A stretch of DNA of 64,000 nucleotides from Pseudoflavonifractor sp. Marseille-P3106 (GTDB lineage: Bacteria; Bacillota; Clostridia; Oscillospirales; Oscillospiraceae). The stretch is taken from contig LT827126.1 in assembly GCA_900169975.1 (NCBI GenBank), positions 558,001-622,000 of the forward strand, given 5' to 3'. Within the stretch, counting starts at the first letter, position 1. Each line of letters begins with the position of its first letter. Shown here piece by piece: positions 1-8,405 of this stretch. The notes beneath the pieces were generated by a model. It had not been told where the DNA came from. It searched no databases and saw only the letters and a program-made list of their open reading frames with translations. The position numbers and the translations under genes were made by a program.

Positions 1-556
1 TCTTTTTCTCCTTGCGCATGGCCAGGCGAATGGTGTCCAGCACCAGGTTGACTGTCTGCTTTGTGCCGGTCTTGTAGGCAACAATGCTGTTGTCGTAAAG
101 GTCCCGGATCATGGACAGGTACAATACGCCCTGCTTGGTGTGGATGTAGGAGATGTCCGTCACCCATTTGCTGTTGGGCCTGTTCGCATAAAACTCCCTA
201 TTCAGCAGATTCTTGTACTTGTGGACTTGCTGCCCCATCTGCTGCCATTTTCTGCGTCTCCGGATCTCCGCAAGCAAACCATATTTCTCCATGATACGCA
301 GGATGGTCTTGGGATTACGGTGGATGCCTCGCTTCTTCAGCACCAGCCACATTCTGCGGTAGCCATACGTACGAAAGCTGCGCTCTCGCTGTTCCGCGAT
401 GATTTCTGCAAGGGCCGCGTCTTTCTCCGGCCTGCCCAAACGATGGACGAAATCATAGTATCCGCTGCGGGATACCTGAAAGAAGCGACACATAACGGTT
501 ACCGGATATTCGTTTCTGTGCCGGTAGATTACTGCGTATTTTGCCCTTGGCCTCAC
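1..556 (-). CDS. IS3-family transposase OrfB (DDE integrase), partial
   Basis: Catalytic half of the transposase, running off the left edge so about 185 residues are visible. It starts at a GTG that overlaps the orfA stop as GTGA, with an AGGAAGG ribosome-binding site just upstream. The N-terminal helical region (motif YGYRRMWLVLKKRG) and the start of the rve integrase core (PNSKWVTDISYI, with the first catalytic Asp) are present. The second Asp and the Glu of the DDE triad would lie beyond the window. Whether it is made as a separate protein through the GTGA overlap or as an OrfAB frameshift fusion, as in many IS3 elements, cannot be decided here. Confidence 0.85.
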   Translation of the reverse strand, partial: MRPRAKYAVIYRHRNEYPVTVMCRFFQVSRSGYYDFVHRLGRPEKDAALAEIIAEQRERSFRTYGYRRMWLVLKKRGIHRNPKTILRIMEKYGLLAEIRRRRKWQQMGQQVHKYKNLLNREFYANRPNSKWVTDISYIHTKQGVLYLSMIRDLYDNSIVAYKTGTKQTVNLVLDTIRLAMRKEKK

Positions 557-825
557 TTCCTTCCTGTGGAGCGCAGAAAATCCCGCAACAGCTCGTTTTC
601 CATCTTTAGCCGTTTGTTCTCATACTTGTACTCCGCCAGTGTTTTTGCGGGTTTACGCCCCCGCGCTTTTGGAAGGGCAGGCTCCTTTAGCCAGCACTGA
701 ATAGCCCACCGGCTGATCCCATACTCCCGACATAAAGCACGCTGGCTTTCTCCTCCGCGGATTCGTGACACCACTTCTTCTCGTATCCCTACCGGATACT
801 TTTTCATCCCTTTTTTTCCGGACAT
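553..825 (-). CDS. IS3-family transposase OrfA (helix-turn-helix)
   Basis: Ninety-residue DNA-binding subunit. A helix-turn-helix (ESQRALCREYGISRWAIQCW, about residues 27-46) is followed by a basic linker and a short leucine-zipper-like helix (YENKRLKMENELLRDFL), the usual OrfA architecture for binding the terminal repeats and multimerising. A GGGGG ribosome-binding site sits 7 bases before the ATG. The stop codon overlaps the orfB start. The gene looks intact, so the element may be active if the unseen part of orfB is complete. Confidence 0.85.
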   Translation of the reverse strand: MSGKKGMKKYPVGIREEVVSRIRGGESQRALCREYGISRWAIQCWLKEPALPKARGRKPAKTLAEYKYENKRLKMENELLRDFLRSTGRK

Positions 826-832
826 AGCAAGA

Positions 833-868
833 CCCCCTAATGTAGCTTTATTTTCCTACATTAGGGGG
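833..868. repeat. Perfect 13-bp hairpin at the 5' end of the insertion sequence
   Basis: CCCCCTAATGTAG at 833-845 is exactly inverted at 856-868 around a 10-base loop. It lies immediately upstream of orfA. A stem here could block outside transcription from entering the transposase or sequester its ribosome-binding site (the GGGGG is part of the stem), a known way IS elements limit transposition. The function is inferred. Confidence 0.6.
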
Positions 869-925
869 CCTTTTGTCTATTGTCCGGTTTTACTGGAGCT
901 GTTCAAAGTTCCGGGGCCTTTTCTT

Positions 926-1861
926 TTATGCCTTGTCGTTGCTGCCCAGGACGTTGACGATCTTGTCCTTGACCAGCTCCTTGATATAGTCCCGGCCGTC
1001 GGCCAGGTACTGGCGGGGATCGAAGTGGTCGGGATGGGCGTCAAAGTGCTCCCGGATCCCGGCGGTCATGGCCAGACGCAGGTCGGAGTCGATGTTGATC
1101 TTGCACACTGCCATACGGGCCGCCTGACGAAGCTGATCCTCCGGTACGCCGATGGCACCGGGCATCTTCCCGCCGTGGTCGTTGATGATCTTCACAAAGC
1201 GCGCAGGCACGGAGGAAGAGCCGTGGAGCACGATGGGGAACCCGGGCAACCGCTTCTGGACCTCCTCCAGGATGTCGAAGCGCAGGTGGGGATCGGTGCC
1301 GGGCTTGAATTTGTAAGCACCGTGGCTGGTGCCAATGGCGATGGCCAGGGAGTCGCAGCCGCTCTTGGAGACGAACTCCTCCACTTCCTCAGGCCGGGTG
1401 TAGTGAGACTCCTCGGCGGAGACCTGTACGTCGTCCTCGATCCCGGCCAGCGCGCCCAGTTCGGCCTCCACCACCACGCCGTGGTCATGGGCATACTCCA
1501 CCACCTGCTTGGTGATGGCGATATTCTCCGCGATGGGCTTAGAGCTTGCGTCGATCATGACAGAGGTAAAGCCGCCGTCGATGCAGTCCTTGCAGGACTG
1601 GAAGTCCGCACCGTGATCCAGGTGCAGCACAATGGGCAGGCCGGTGTCCTCCACGGCGGCCTCCACAAGCTTGCGCAGATAAACAGGCTTGGCATACTTC
1701 CGGGCCCCGGCGGAGGCCTGGAGGATGATGGGGGCCTTCACTTCGGCAGCCGCCTCGGTGATCCCCTGCACGATCTCCATGTTGTTGACGTTGAAGGCGC
1801 CGATGGCGTAACCTCCCTCATAGGCTTTTCGGAACATTTCAGTCGAAGTAACCAGTGGCAT
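926..1861 (-). CDS. fba: Class II fructose-1,6-bisphosphate aldolase
   Basis: Cytoplasmic zinc-dependent aldolase that splits fructose 1,6-bisphosphate into glyceraldehyde 3-phosphate and dihydroxyacetone phosphate. The 311 residues match full length for the class. Visible are the catalytic/zinc motif HLDHG at residues 80-84, zinc-ligand candidates Glu134 (EAELGALAG), His180 (GTSHG) and His213 (HGSSSVP). It is the last gene of the run aminotransferase-purB-pfkA-fba, 42 bases after pfkA, so two successive glycolytic enzymes are co-transcribed. An insertion sequence lies about 40-60 bases behind its stop and may have displaced its original terminator. Confidence 0.97.
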   Translation of the reverse strand: MPLVTSTEMFRKAYEGGYAIGAFNVNNMEIVQGITEAAAEVKAPIILQASAGARKYAKPVYLRKLVEAAVEDTGLPIVLHLDHGADFQSCKDCIDGGFTSVMIDASSKPIAENIAITKQVVEYAHDHGVVVEAELGALAGIEDDVQVSAEESHYTRPEEVEEFVSKSGCDSLAIAIGTSHGAYKFKPGTDPHLRFDILEEVQKRLPGFPIVLHGSSSVPARFVKIINDHGGKMPGAIGVPEDQLRQAARMAVCKINIDSDLRLAMTAGIREHFDAHPDHFDPRQYLADGRDYIKELVKDKIVNVLGSNDKA

Positions 1862-1903
1862 AACTCACAACTCCTTCTTTTCAATTATGCAAACTTCCGA
1901 TTG

Positions 1904-2887
1904 TTAATCAGGCTGTCCGATCATCGTGCGCATCACGGTATATTTATCCTCATCGATGCCCTTTTTCATGCTGAGGGCCTCGGTGATGTCATAGTCCACA
2001 TACAGGTCGTTCTGCATGCAGACCACCCGGTCGGTCTTTCCCGCGGCCAACAGCATCACGGCGGTGTAACCCATGTGGGTAGCAGTGACCCGGTCCCGGG
2101 CGGAGGGGACGCCGCCCCGCTGGATGTGGCCCAGGACGGTGACCCGGGTGTCCAGAGAGGTGGCCTCCTTGATCTTGGCGGCCACATCGTAGGAGCTGCC
2201 CACACCCTCGGCCACGATGACCATAAAGTGAGTGCGGCCGCTGAGTCGGGCCCGGCGGATGGGCTCCACCACGTCCTCCTCAAAATTCACCGGCTTTTCC
2301 GGGATGAGCACAGAGGTGGCGCCGCAGGCCAGGCCCACGTACAGGGCCAAATGCCCGGCCCTGTGCCCCATGACCTCCACCACAGAGCAACGCTCGTGGG
2401 ACTGCATGGTGTCCTGGAGCTTGTCGATGCACTCCACGGCGGTGTTGCAAGCGGTGTCGTAGCCGATGGTATAGCTGGAGCAGGCGATGTCGTTGTCGAT
2501 GGTTCCGGGCACGCCGATCACGTTGATCCCGTGCTCCGACAGGTCGTGGAGACCGCGGAAGGTGCCGTCGCCGCCGATGCCCACGATGCCGTCCAGGCCC
2601 AACAGCTTGCAGGTGTTCACCGCCTTCTGGATACCGGCCTCCGTACGGAACTCCGTGCTGCGGGCGGAGTAGAGCATAGTCCCACCCTGGCGGGTCAGGC
2701 CGCTGACCTTGGCGTAGTTGAGGACCTCGTCGTCGCCGTTGATGAGGCCGTTAAAGCCCCGGCGGATTCCCACGCACTCGATCCCCATATGAAAACAGGT
2801 CCGGGCCACCGCCCGGATGGCGGCGTTCATGCCGGGGGCGTCCCCTCCGCTGGTGAGGACTCCGATCCGACGCACTGCAGTACTCAT
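1904..2887 (-). CDS. pfkA: ATP-dependent 6-phosphofructokinase
   Basis: Phosphorylates fructose 6-phosphate to fructose 1,6-bisphosphate, the committed step of glycolysis. The 327 residues carry the nucleotide-binding GGDAPG (14-19) and GGDGT (105-109) motifs and the catalytic GTIDNDI (128-134), as expected for the bacterial PfkA family. The frame stays open to a TTG at 2902, but the bases of that extension are the GGGAGGAG ribosome-binding site, so the ATG at 2885-2887 is the start. Eighteen bases separate it from purB upstream; fba follows. Confidence 0.96.
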   Translation of the reverse strand: MSTAVRRIGVLTSGGDAPGMNAAIRAVARTCFHMGIECVGIRRGFNGLINGDDEVLNYAKVSGLTRQGGTMLYSARSTEFRTEAGIQKAVNTCKLLGLDGIVGIGGDGTFRGLHDLSEHGINVIGVPGTIDNDIACSSYTIGYDTACNTAVECIDKLQDTMQSHERCSVVEVMGHRAGHLALYVGLACGATSVLIPEKPVNFEEDVVEPIRRARLSGRTHFMVIVAEGVGSSYDVAAKIKEATSLDTRVTVLGHIQRGGVPSARDRVTATHMGYTAVMLLAAGKTDRVVCMQNDLYVDYDITEALSMKKGIDEDKYTVMRTMIGQPD

Positions 2888-2905
2888 AAATTCTCCTCCC
2901 AATTT

Positions 2906-4342
2906 TTAAACAGTCAGTTCTGTATCTTTCCTGCCCAGAGCCTCCCGGTAGCGCTCCAGCACCGGCCGAATATCCTGATCGAGAAACTCGTCCACCTGCT
3001 GAGGGCAGCGGCCGATATACCGGGCGGCATCCAGATGTGCCTCGATCTCTTCCCGGGTCAGACCAAACATAGGCTCGGCGGCAATCAGGTCGATGAGGTT
3101 GTTGGGCAGTCCTTTGTCTTTCATAGTATGCCCCGCCTCCAGAGAAAGCTGACGGATCCTCTCGTGCAGGGCCTGACGGTCTCCTCCCTTTTTCACCGCG
3201 TCCATCATGATGTTCTCGGTAGCCATGAAGGGCAGTTCCTCGGAGACATGTCTGGCGATGACCTTCTCGTGGACCACCAGGCCGGAGGCCACGTTGGCGT
3301 AGATGTTCAGAATGGCATCCACCGCCAGGAAGGCCTCGGGCACCGACACCCGCTTGTTGGCCGAGTCATCCAGCGTCCGCTCAAACCACTGGGTGGCGGC
3401 GGTGACGGCGGGATTCATGGCGTCCGCCATCACATAGCGGGCCAGACCGCAGATGCGCTCGCAGCGCATGGGATTGCGTTTGTAGGGCATGGCCGAGGAG
3501 CCGATCTGATGGGCCTCGAAGGGCTCCTCCACCTCCTTGAGGTGACACAGCAGACGCAGGTCATTGGCAAATTTGCTGGCCGACTGGGCGATCCCCGAGA
3601 GGGTGGCGAGAATGGCGGCGTCGATCTTCCGGGAGTAGGTCTGTCCCGATACGGGGACCACCCGTTCGAACCCCATCTCGGCCGCGATCCTGCGGTCCAG
3701 GGCCCGAACCTTCTCGTGGTCGCCGTCAAAGAGCTCCAGGAAGCTGGCCTGGGTTCCGGTGGTGCCCTTGGAGCCCAGCAGCGCCATGTGCTCGATGCGG
3801 TAGTTCACCTCGTCCAGATCCAAGAGCAGATCGTTCATCCAGAGGGTGGCCCGCTTCCCCACCGTCACCAGCTGTGCGGCCTGGAAGTGGGTGAAGCCCA
3901 GGGTGGGCAGGGCCTTGTACCGCCCGGCGAAGTCGGCCAGATAGGACAGGACCTTCACCAGCTTGTCCCGGAGGAGAACCAACCCCTCCCGCATCAGGAT
4001 GATATCGGTGTTGTCCCCCACATAGCAGCTGGTGGCCCCCAGATGGATGATGGGCATGGCCTTGGGACACTGCTCGCCGTAGGCGTGGATATGGGCCATC
4101 ACATCATGGCGCAGCTCCTTCTCCCACCGGGCGGCGGCGGCGTAATCCACCTCGTCGGCGTGGGCCTCCAGCTCGTCCACCTGCTCCTGCGTCACGGGCA
4201 GCCCCAGTTCCATCTCCCCCCGGGCCAAAGCCACCCAGAGCCGGTGCCAGGTGGTGAATTTCTTGTCGGGGGAAAAGAGATAAAGCATCTCGGCGCTGGC
4301 GTACCGGGAAGCCAGCGGGGTCTCGTAAATGTTTCTGTTCAT
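2906..4342 (-). CDS. purB: Adenylosuccinate lyase
   Basis: Cleaves fumarate from SAICAR and from adenylosuccinate in purine synthesis. The 478 residues belong to the fumarase/aspartase superfamily. The signature loop GSSAMPYKRNP is at 281-291 and the substrate-binding TSCYVGDN at 104-111. It lies between the aminotransferase (49 bases upstream) and pfkA (18 bases downstream) with no terminator on either side, so it is part of a mixed housekeeping operon. No other purine gene is nearby. Confidence 0.96.
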   Translation of the reverse strand: MNRNIYETPLASRYASAEMLYLFSPDKKFTTWHRLWVALARGEMELGLPVTQEQVDELEAHADEVDYAAAARWEKELRHDVMAHIHAYGEQCPKAMPIIHLGATSCYVGDNTDIILMREGLVLLRDKLVKVLSYLADFAGRYKALPTLGFTHFQAAQLVTVGKRATLWMNDLLLDLDEVNYRIEHMALLGSKGTTGTQASFLELFDGDHEKVRALDRRIAAEMGFERVVPVSGQTYSRKIDAAILATLSGIAQSASKFANDLRLLCHLKEVEEPFEAHQIGSSAMPYKRNPMRCERICGLARYVMADAMNPAVTAATQWFERTLDDSANKRVSVPEAFLAVDAILNIYANVASGLVVHEKVIARHVSEELPFMATENIMMDAVKKGGDRQALHERIRQLSLEAGHTMKDKGLPNNLIDLIAAEPMFGLTREEIEAHLDAARYIGRCPQQVDEFLDQDIRPVLERYREALGRKDTELTV

Positions 4343-4391
4343 CCGTTGCAGCCCTCACTTCTAAAATTTGTGTTTGCTGTATGGGCGTCAC

Positions 4392-5585
4392 TCACTGCGC
4401 CAAAAAGCGCTCCAGCCGGTCCAGACCCTCTTTGATGTTTTCCATGGAGGCGGCGTAGGACCAGCGGACAAAGCCGGGGGCTCCGAAGCCCTCCCCTGGC
4501 ACCACTGCCACCAGCCCCTGCTTGAGGAACGCGGTGGCAAAGTCCTCCGCACTCCCGATCTCAAACCCGCCGATGGTCCGGCCGATCTGCTTTTCCACGT
4601 TCATCATCACATAGAACGCACCCTCGGGGCGGATGCAGCCCACGTCGGGGATGGCGTTGATCCTAGCGACCATGTAGTCCCGCCGGGCCTGGAATGCCTC
4701 CCGCATGGAGCGGATCTGCTCCTGAGAGGCGGTGAGGGCGGTGAGCGCGGCCTTTTGGGAGACGGCGCAGGGAGAGCCTGTGGAGTGGCTGACGTAATTG
4801 GACATGACCCTGGCGATCTCCGGCTCGGCAAGGCCGTAGCCGATACGCCAGCCTGTCATGGCGTAGGACTTGGACACGCCGTTGATGAGGATCGTGCGGC
4901 GCTTGACCTCCTCCCCCAGGGCGGCCATGCAGGTAAAGTCCCTGCCGTCGTAAACCAGGCTTGAGTAGATCTCGTCGGACAAGATATAGAGGTCGTACCG
5001 GACGCACACCTCGGCCAGCGCCCGAAGCTGCCGGGCATCGTAGAGCATCCCGGTGGGGTTGGAGGGATTATTGAAGATGACGGCCTTGGTGCGGGGGGTG
5101 ATAGCCTGCTCCAGCTTCTCCGGGGAGAGCTTGAACTGCTCAGACTCGGAAGCGTGAATCACCACGGGGATCCCACCCACCATGCGAATGAGCTCGTGGT
5201 AGCTGACCCAAGCCGGAGTGGGGAGAATGATCTCATCTCCCGGATCGACCAGGGCCCGGAGAGCCAGATAGACCACATGTTTGGCCCCGCTGGCCACCAC
5301 CGCCTGACTGGGGGTGTAGGACACGCCGAAGTCGGCCTTGACCCGGTCGCAGGCCGCCTGCTTCAACTCCAAAGTACCGGATGCGGGAGTATACCGGGTG
5401 AAATTCTCCCGGATGGCCTGAAAAGCCGCCTCTTTGATATGGTCGGGCGTTGGAAAGTCGGGTTCACCGGCCGCAAAGCCGATCACATTCTGGCCTTCGG
5501 CTTTCATTTGCTTGAACAGGCTGTCGATCGCCATTGTTGTAGAGGCGCGTACGCCTCTGGCGATCCGGGAGAGTTCTTTCACCAT
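4392..5585 (-). CDS. Class I pyridoxal-phosphate aminotransferase (aspartate aminotransferase-like)
   Basis: A 397-residue fold-type I aminotransferase of the AspB/AspC group. The PLP lysine is Lys239 in SKSYAMTGWR, with NNPSNPTG (172-179) and DEIY (204-207) lining the cofactor pocket. The family moves amino groups between aspartate, glutamate and their keto acids, but many relatives act on other amino acids, so the exact substrate is not certain. It is the first gene of the operon, with a good promoter at 5623-5651 and GGAGG before the start. The histidine operon in this window lacks hisC, and this or another aminotransferase could supply that step; that link is only a guess. Confidence 0.9.
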   Translation of the reverse strand: MVKELSRIARGVRASTTMAIDSLFKQMKAEGQNVIGFAAGEPDFPTPDHIKEAAFQAIRENFTRYTPASGTLELKQAACDRVKADFGVSYTPSQAVVASGAKHVVYLALRALVDPGDEIILPTPAWVSYHELIRMVGGIPVVIHASESEQFKLSPEKLEQAITPRTKAVIFNNPSNPTGMLYDARQLRALAEVCVRYDLYILSDEIYSSLVYDGRDFTCMAALGEEVKRRTILINGVSKSYAMTGWRIGYGLAEPEIARVMSNYVSHSTGSPCAVSQKAALTALTASQEQIRSMREAFQARRDYMVARINAIPDVGCIRPEGAFYVMMNVEKQIGRTIGGFEIGSAEDFATAFLKQGLVAVVPGEGFGAPGFVRWSYAASMENIKEGLDRLERFLAQ

Positions 5586-5622
5586 TCATTCCTCCAACTC
5601 TGCTGGGGTTTAAACTGAGAAT

Positions 5623-5651
5623 ATTATAGGCGGCGACACCAAAAATTGCAA
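5623..5651 (-). promoter_or_regulatory. Sigma-A-type promoter for the aminotransferase-purB-pfkA-fba operon
   Basis: On the minus strand TTGCAA is followed after 17 bases by TATAAT. Transcription would begin near 5616, about 30 bases before the start codon. The rest of the 220-base gap up to the transporter gene (5652-5805) holds only the terminator at 5768-5799; I see no other structure in it. Confidence 0.7.
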
Positions 5652-5767
5652 GTCCTCGCCCCGGCTTTCTCCGTTATCACGCATCCCACGCCGAAAAAGG
5701 GTCTATTTTTCAGCCAAATGCCGCCAAACTGGCGATGCCATTTCCTTTTGCGGAACAGTTGTGGCAA

Positions 5768-5799
5768 AAAACCGGCCCGTTGGAAAACGGGCCGGTTTT
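5768..5799 (-). terminator. Intrinsic terminator after the ECF transporter gene
   Basis: A 14-bp perfect stem (core CCGGCCCGTT / AACGGGCCGG) with a GGAA loop. Read on the minus strand, it ends in a run of T. It closes the coaX-transporter unit. Confidence 0.9.
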
Positions 5800-5805
5800 G
5801 AGTGA

Positions 5806-6405
5806 TCAGGCTGCGGTCTTGGCGGCGCCCAGTCGGGCGCCGATGATCCGAACGATGACGGGGCTGACCACCACGTTCAGCAGCAGCTCCGCCACAAAGT
5901 TGACTCCCACCAGAACGGTGAGAACGTAGGTGGCGATATCCGCGCCGGCAGCGGTGGACCAAGCCACCAAAAAGTCGTGAAAGGGGAAAAACAGAGCCAG
6001 CAGAAAAATGCCGGTATTCACTGCAGGACAAACGATAGCAGCCAGGACAGTCCCCGCCATGCGGTTCTTTTTACCCGCCAGTGTGTACACTCCGCCGGCA
6101 GCCAGACCTGCCAGCGCACCCTTGCCCACACAGACCAGCGCGGTGAGCAGCGGGTTGGCGTTCCACATCAGGCTGCCGCCCATATCCCAGCCGGCGATGC
6201 AGGCAATGAGAACCACCACCCCGAACACACCGCCCAGATAGGCGCCCGCCTTGGGTCCGTACACGGCTGCGCCCACCACGATGGGGATGAGCACCAGCGA
6301 AATGGAAAACGGCCCGAATTTGATGAAGGAGCCCAATAGCTGGAGTACGACGATGATGGCTGTGAAAAGGGCAAGTCCGGTCAGAGTCTTGGTTTTCTGA
6401 TTCAT
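5806..6405 (-). CDS. ECF transporter substrate-binding (S) component, probably for pantothenate
   Basis: A 199-residue membrane protein with about six hydrophobic segments and the small, Gly/Ala-rich make-up of S components of energy-coupling factor vitamin importers. S components capture a vitamin and dock onto a shared EcfAA'T module, which is not in this window. The gene directly follows coaX, whose product phosphorylates pantothenate, so pantothenate (PanT-like) is the most likely substrate. That is inferred from context, not from binding residues. GGAGG lies 8 bases before the ATG, and a strong terminator follows. Confidence 0.8.
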   Translation of the reverse strand: MNQKTKTLTGLALFTAIIVVLQLLGSFIKFGPFSISLVLIPIVVGAAVYGPKAGAYLGGVFGVVVLIACIAGWDMGGSLMWNANPLLTALVCVGKGALAGLAAGGVYTLAGKKNRMAGTVLAAIVCPAVNTGIFLLALFFPFHDFLVAWSTAAGADIATYVLTVLVGVNFVAELLLNVVVSPVIVRIIGARLGAAKTAA

Positions 6406-6496
6406 GGGAATATTACCTCCTGCTGCCGCTCCCCGATCCGGGGATGCAGCGCATCATATTTACCCACGGCGTGTTCACCGTTGAGCACAGAAAAGA

Positions 6497-7288
6497 TCAG
6501 CCCCGGCGTCTGGATTCGGTATTTTTCTGATAGAGCAGATAAAGTCCGTCCAGAAGCAGGTCGGGATCACGGAGAATTTCACGGCGGCAATAGGGCACCA
6601 CGTCGTCCGCGTAGCTGCCGGTGGCCACCACGGCGGCGGCGGGCTGCGTGGCCTCCTCCAGCCGGGCGATCATGCCGTCCACCAGGCTGGCGTTGCCGTA
6701 AAGAGCTCCGGCCCGCATGGCGTCCACGGTGTTGTGGCCCAGAATGGAAGACGGCTCGGCCAGCGAGATGTGGGGCAGTTCGGCGGCCTGCTTGGACAGA
6801 GCCTCCATTGCCACCCGCACCCCCGGCGCGATGACACAGCCTTCATAGACATTGCCCCGAAGTACGGAGAACGTGATGGCGGTCCCCATGTCCAGCACGA
6901 TGACGGGAGACGGATACTTGGCGATGGCCCCCACGCTGCTGGCCACGATGTCGGCCCCCAGTTGAGCGTGCATGTCCGAACGGATATTGAGCCCGGTGCG
7001 GATGCCGGTGCCCACCACCATCGGCGCTTTTCCCATGAGCCGTTCCATGGCCCCCGCCATGGCCGCCGTCACCGGCGGGACCACACTGGCGATGATGCCG
7101 CCAGTGATCTGCCGGACGTCCACCTGATAGAGCTGAAAGATGGAAAAGAGCTGAATGGCATACTGATCCATAGTGGCGTGCCGGTCTGTGGAGAAGTTGG
7201 AGCGCATCACCAGCGTCCCCTGTTCATCGAACAGGGCCAGCAGCGTAATGGAGTTGCCGATATCCGCCGTCAGAACCACATTTCTCAC
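6497..7288 (-). CDS. coaX: Type III pantothenate kinase
   Basis: First enzyme of coenzyme A synthesis (pantothenate to 4'-phosphopantothenate), of the acetate-kinase/hsp70 fold. With the GTG at 7286-7288 as start the protein has 263 residues: phosphate-1 motif ADIGNS (about 8-13), SVVPP (68-72) and DMGTA (133-137). The frame stays open to 7336, but that region holds an A+T-rich promoter-like TATACT (7317-7322), so the longer version would begin upstream of transcription. A second GTG at 7279 is also possible. It is transcribed ahead of the S-component gene. Confidence 0.92.
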   Translation of the reverse strand: MRNVVLTADIGNSITLLALFDEQGTLVMRSNFSTDRHATMDQYAIQLFSIFQLYQVDVRQITGGIIASVVPPVTAAMAGAMERLMGKAPMVVGTGIRTGLNIRSDMHAQLGADIVASSVGAIAKYPSPVIVLDMGTAITFSVLRGNVYEGCVIAPGVRVAMEALSKQAAELPHISLAEPSSILGHNTVDAMRAGALYGNASLVDGMIARLEEATQPAAAVVATGSYADDVVPYCRREILRDPDLLLDGLYLLYQKNTESRRRG

Positions 7289-7316
7289 CCCACTCCACAA
7301 ATTTATACTCTTGTAT

Positions 7317-7322
7317 AGTATA
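7317..7322 (-). promoter_or_regulatory. Probable -10 box for coaX
   Basis: TATACT on the minus strand lies between the terminator of the zinc-ribbon gene and the coaX start. The matching -35 is poor (TTGATT only 15 bases upstream), so the exact promoter is uncertain. The terminator just upstream means coaX needs its own start site hereabouts. Confidence 0.4.
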
Positions 7323-7347
7323 ACACAACGGGTCAAAAATCAAGCAT

Positions 7348-7382
7348 AAAAAAGGGGAGACGCATCTGCGTCTCCCCTTTTT
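7348..7382 (-). terminator. Intrinsic terminator after the zinc-ribbon gene
   Basis: The long stem GGGGAGACGCA / TGCGTCTCCCC is flanked by A and T runs, so it could work in both directions. It lies 18 bases after the minus-strand gene's stop. Confidence 0.9.
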
Positions 7383-7399
7383 GATCCAGCAATCAGAGA

Positions 7400-7678
7400 T
7401 TACTGCTGCTCGCGCATACGAGCGAAGCACTCGCTGCAGTAAACAGGACGATCGGACTTGGGCTCGAAAGGAACCTTGGCCTCGCCGCCGCAGGCAGCGC
7501 AGGTAGCAGTGAAGTACTCGCGGGGGCCGCGGGCGGCCTGCTTGCGGGCGTCACGGCAAGCCTTGCAGCGCTGAGGCTCGTTCTGGAAGCCCCGCTCAGC
7601 GTAGAACTCCTGCTCACCGGCGGTGAACACGAACTCCTGGCCACATTCCTTGCATACAAGTGTCTTGTCTTCGTACAT
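7400..7678 (-). CDS. Zinc-ribbon / CxxC-x17-CxxC domain protein
   Basis: A 92-residue protein with two zinc-binding modules. The N-terminal one (CKECGQEF...RCKACR) resembles the probable zinc-ribbon domain common in Clostridia. The second has CAAC and CSEC separated by exactly 17 residues, the CxxC-x17-CxxC pattern. The function is not known; nucleic-acid binding is the usual guess. It lies 77 bases downstream of sigH on the same strand and ends in its own terminator. All eight cysteines are present. Confidence 0.85.
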   Translation of the reverse strand: MYEDKTLVCKECGQEFVFTAGEQEFYAERGFQNEPQRCKACRDARKQAARGPREYFTATCAACGGEAKVPFEPKSDRPVYCSECFARMREQQ

Positions 7679-7755
7679 GATTTTACCCTCTCTTTGACTC
7701 GTTTGCCCAGGTCCGGATATATTCCGATTCGTGCTGGGACATTGTAATATTGCGT

Positions 7756-8388
7756 TCAGCTCATGCTGAAGTCGCCGGAAGAAAAGAATGGCGCAACCTT
7801 GCGCCGGACGCGTTGGACGGCATTGTCCACCGACTTGAGAGGCTTGCCCACCTGGGCGGCGATCTGAGCATAGGAGAGACCGTCGAAGTACAGATCCATG
7901 ACCTGCCGTTCGAACCCGGAAAGCTTGCCCATCAGGGCGTTCATCCGGTTTTCCCGCTCTTCCCTGCCAATGACCACATCCTCCGGGCTCTCCACACAGG
8001 GGTGGTCAGTGCCGTAGGCATAGGATTCAGAATTCCCGTCAAACAGAGGGGGTCCAAGGGAGACAGAACGATTTAGGGGCGTATGCTTGTCTCGTGCCGC
8101 AGCTTTGATGGCGGAACGAAGCCGATTGCGGATACAGACCTCCGCATAGGTTCGGAAACCGGCTTCCTTGCCGGATTCAAACCCGCGGATGGCGGAGAGC
8201 AGTCCGATCATTCCCTCCTGGATCAGATCCTCGCTGTCGCCGCCGGCCATGAAATAAGGCCGGGCGCAAGCGCGCACCAAACGGGTGTATCGCGTGACCA
8301 GTTGCTCCTCCGCCACACGTTCTCCCGCTGCGGCCAGAGCACACAGCGCTTCATCCGAGAGTTTCTGAAAGGAAGGATTCAGCTCCAT
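7756..8388 (-). CDS. sigH: RNA polymerase sigma factor SigH (Spo0H-like)
   Basis: A 210-residue sigma-70-family factor. Region 2 (EDLIQEGMIGLLSAIRGFE, around residues 53-71) and the C-terminal region 4 helix-turn-helix (GLSYAQIAAQVGKPLKSVDN) are both clear; regions 1.1 and 3 are missing, as expected for SigH. In Clostridia and Bacillus SigH starts early sporulation and stationary-phase transcription. It has a strong promoter of its own (8406-8435) and AAAGGAG before the ATG. With ytfJ and the DacB-type gene it indicates a spore former. Confidence 0.92.
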   Translation of the reverse strand: MELNPSFQKLSDEALCALAAAGERVAEEQLVTRYTRLVRACARPYFMAGGDSEDLIQEGMIGLLSAIRGFESGKEAGFRTYAEVCIRNRLRSAIKAAARDKHTPLNRSVSLGPPLFDGNSESYAYGTDHPCVESPEDVVIGREERENRMNALMGKLSGFERQVMDLYFDGLSYAQIAAQVGKPLKSVDNAVQRVRRKVAPFFSSGDFSMS

Positions 8389-8405
8389 TCCAAATCTCCT
8401 TTGTT

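Larger units (their letters stand above)
1..890 (-). mobile_element. IS3-family insertion sequence, cut by the left window edge
   Basis: Two overlapping minus-strand frames, a small helix-turn-helix protein followed by a DDE-type integrase-fold protein, make the orfA/orfB layout of IS3-family elements. The 5' end of the element lies somewhere between the hairpin at 833-868 and about 890, only 40-60 bases behind the stop of fba. The other end lies outside the window, so target duplications and terminal repeats cannot be compared. The right boundary is therefore approximate. Confidence 0.8.

Noticed and set aside
1025-4435. Open plus-strand frame of over 1100 codons opposite fba, pfkA and purB
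   Set aside because: It is exactly antisense to three well-supported genes, has a His/Gly/Val-biased translation with no domain, and arises because high-GC codon use leaves the opposite frame free of stops.
5624-6031. Minus-strand frame overlapping the end of the ECF transporter gene and its terminator
   Set aside because: It crosses a strong intrinsic terminator and reads the transporter gene in another frame; no ribosome-binding site.
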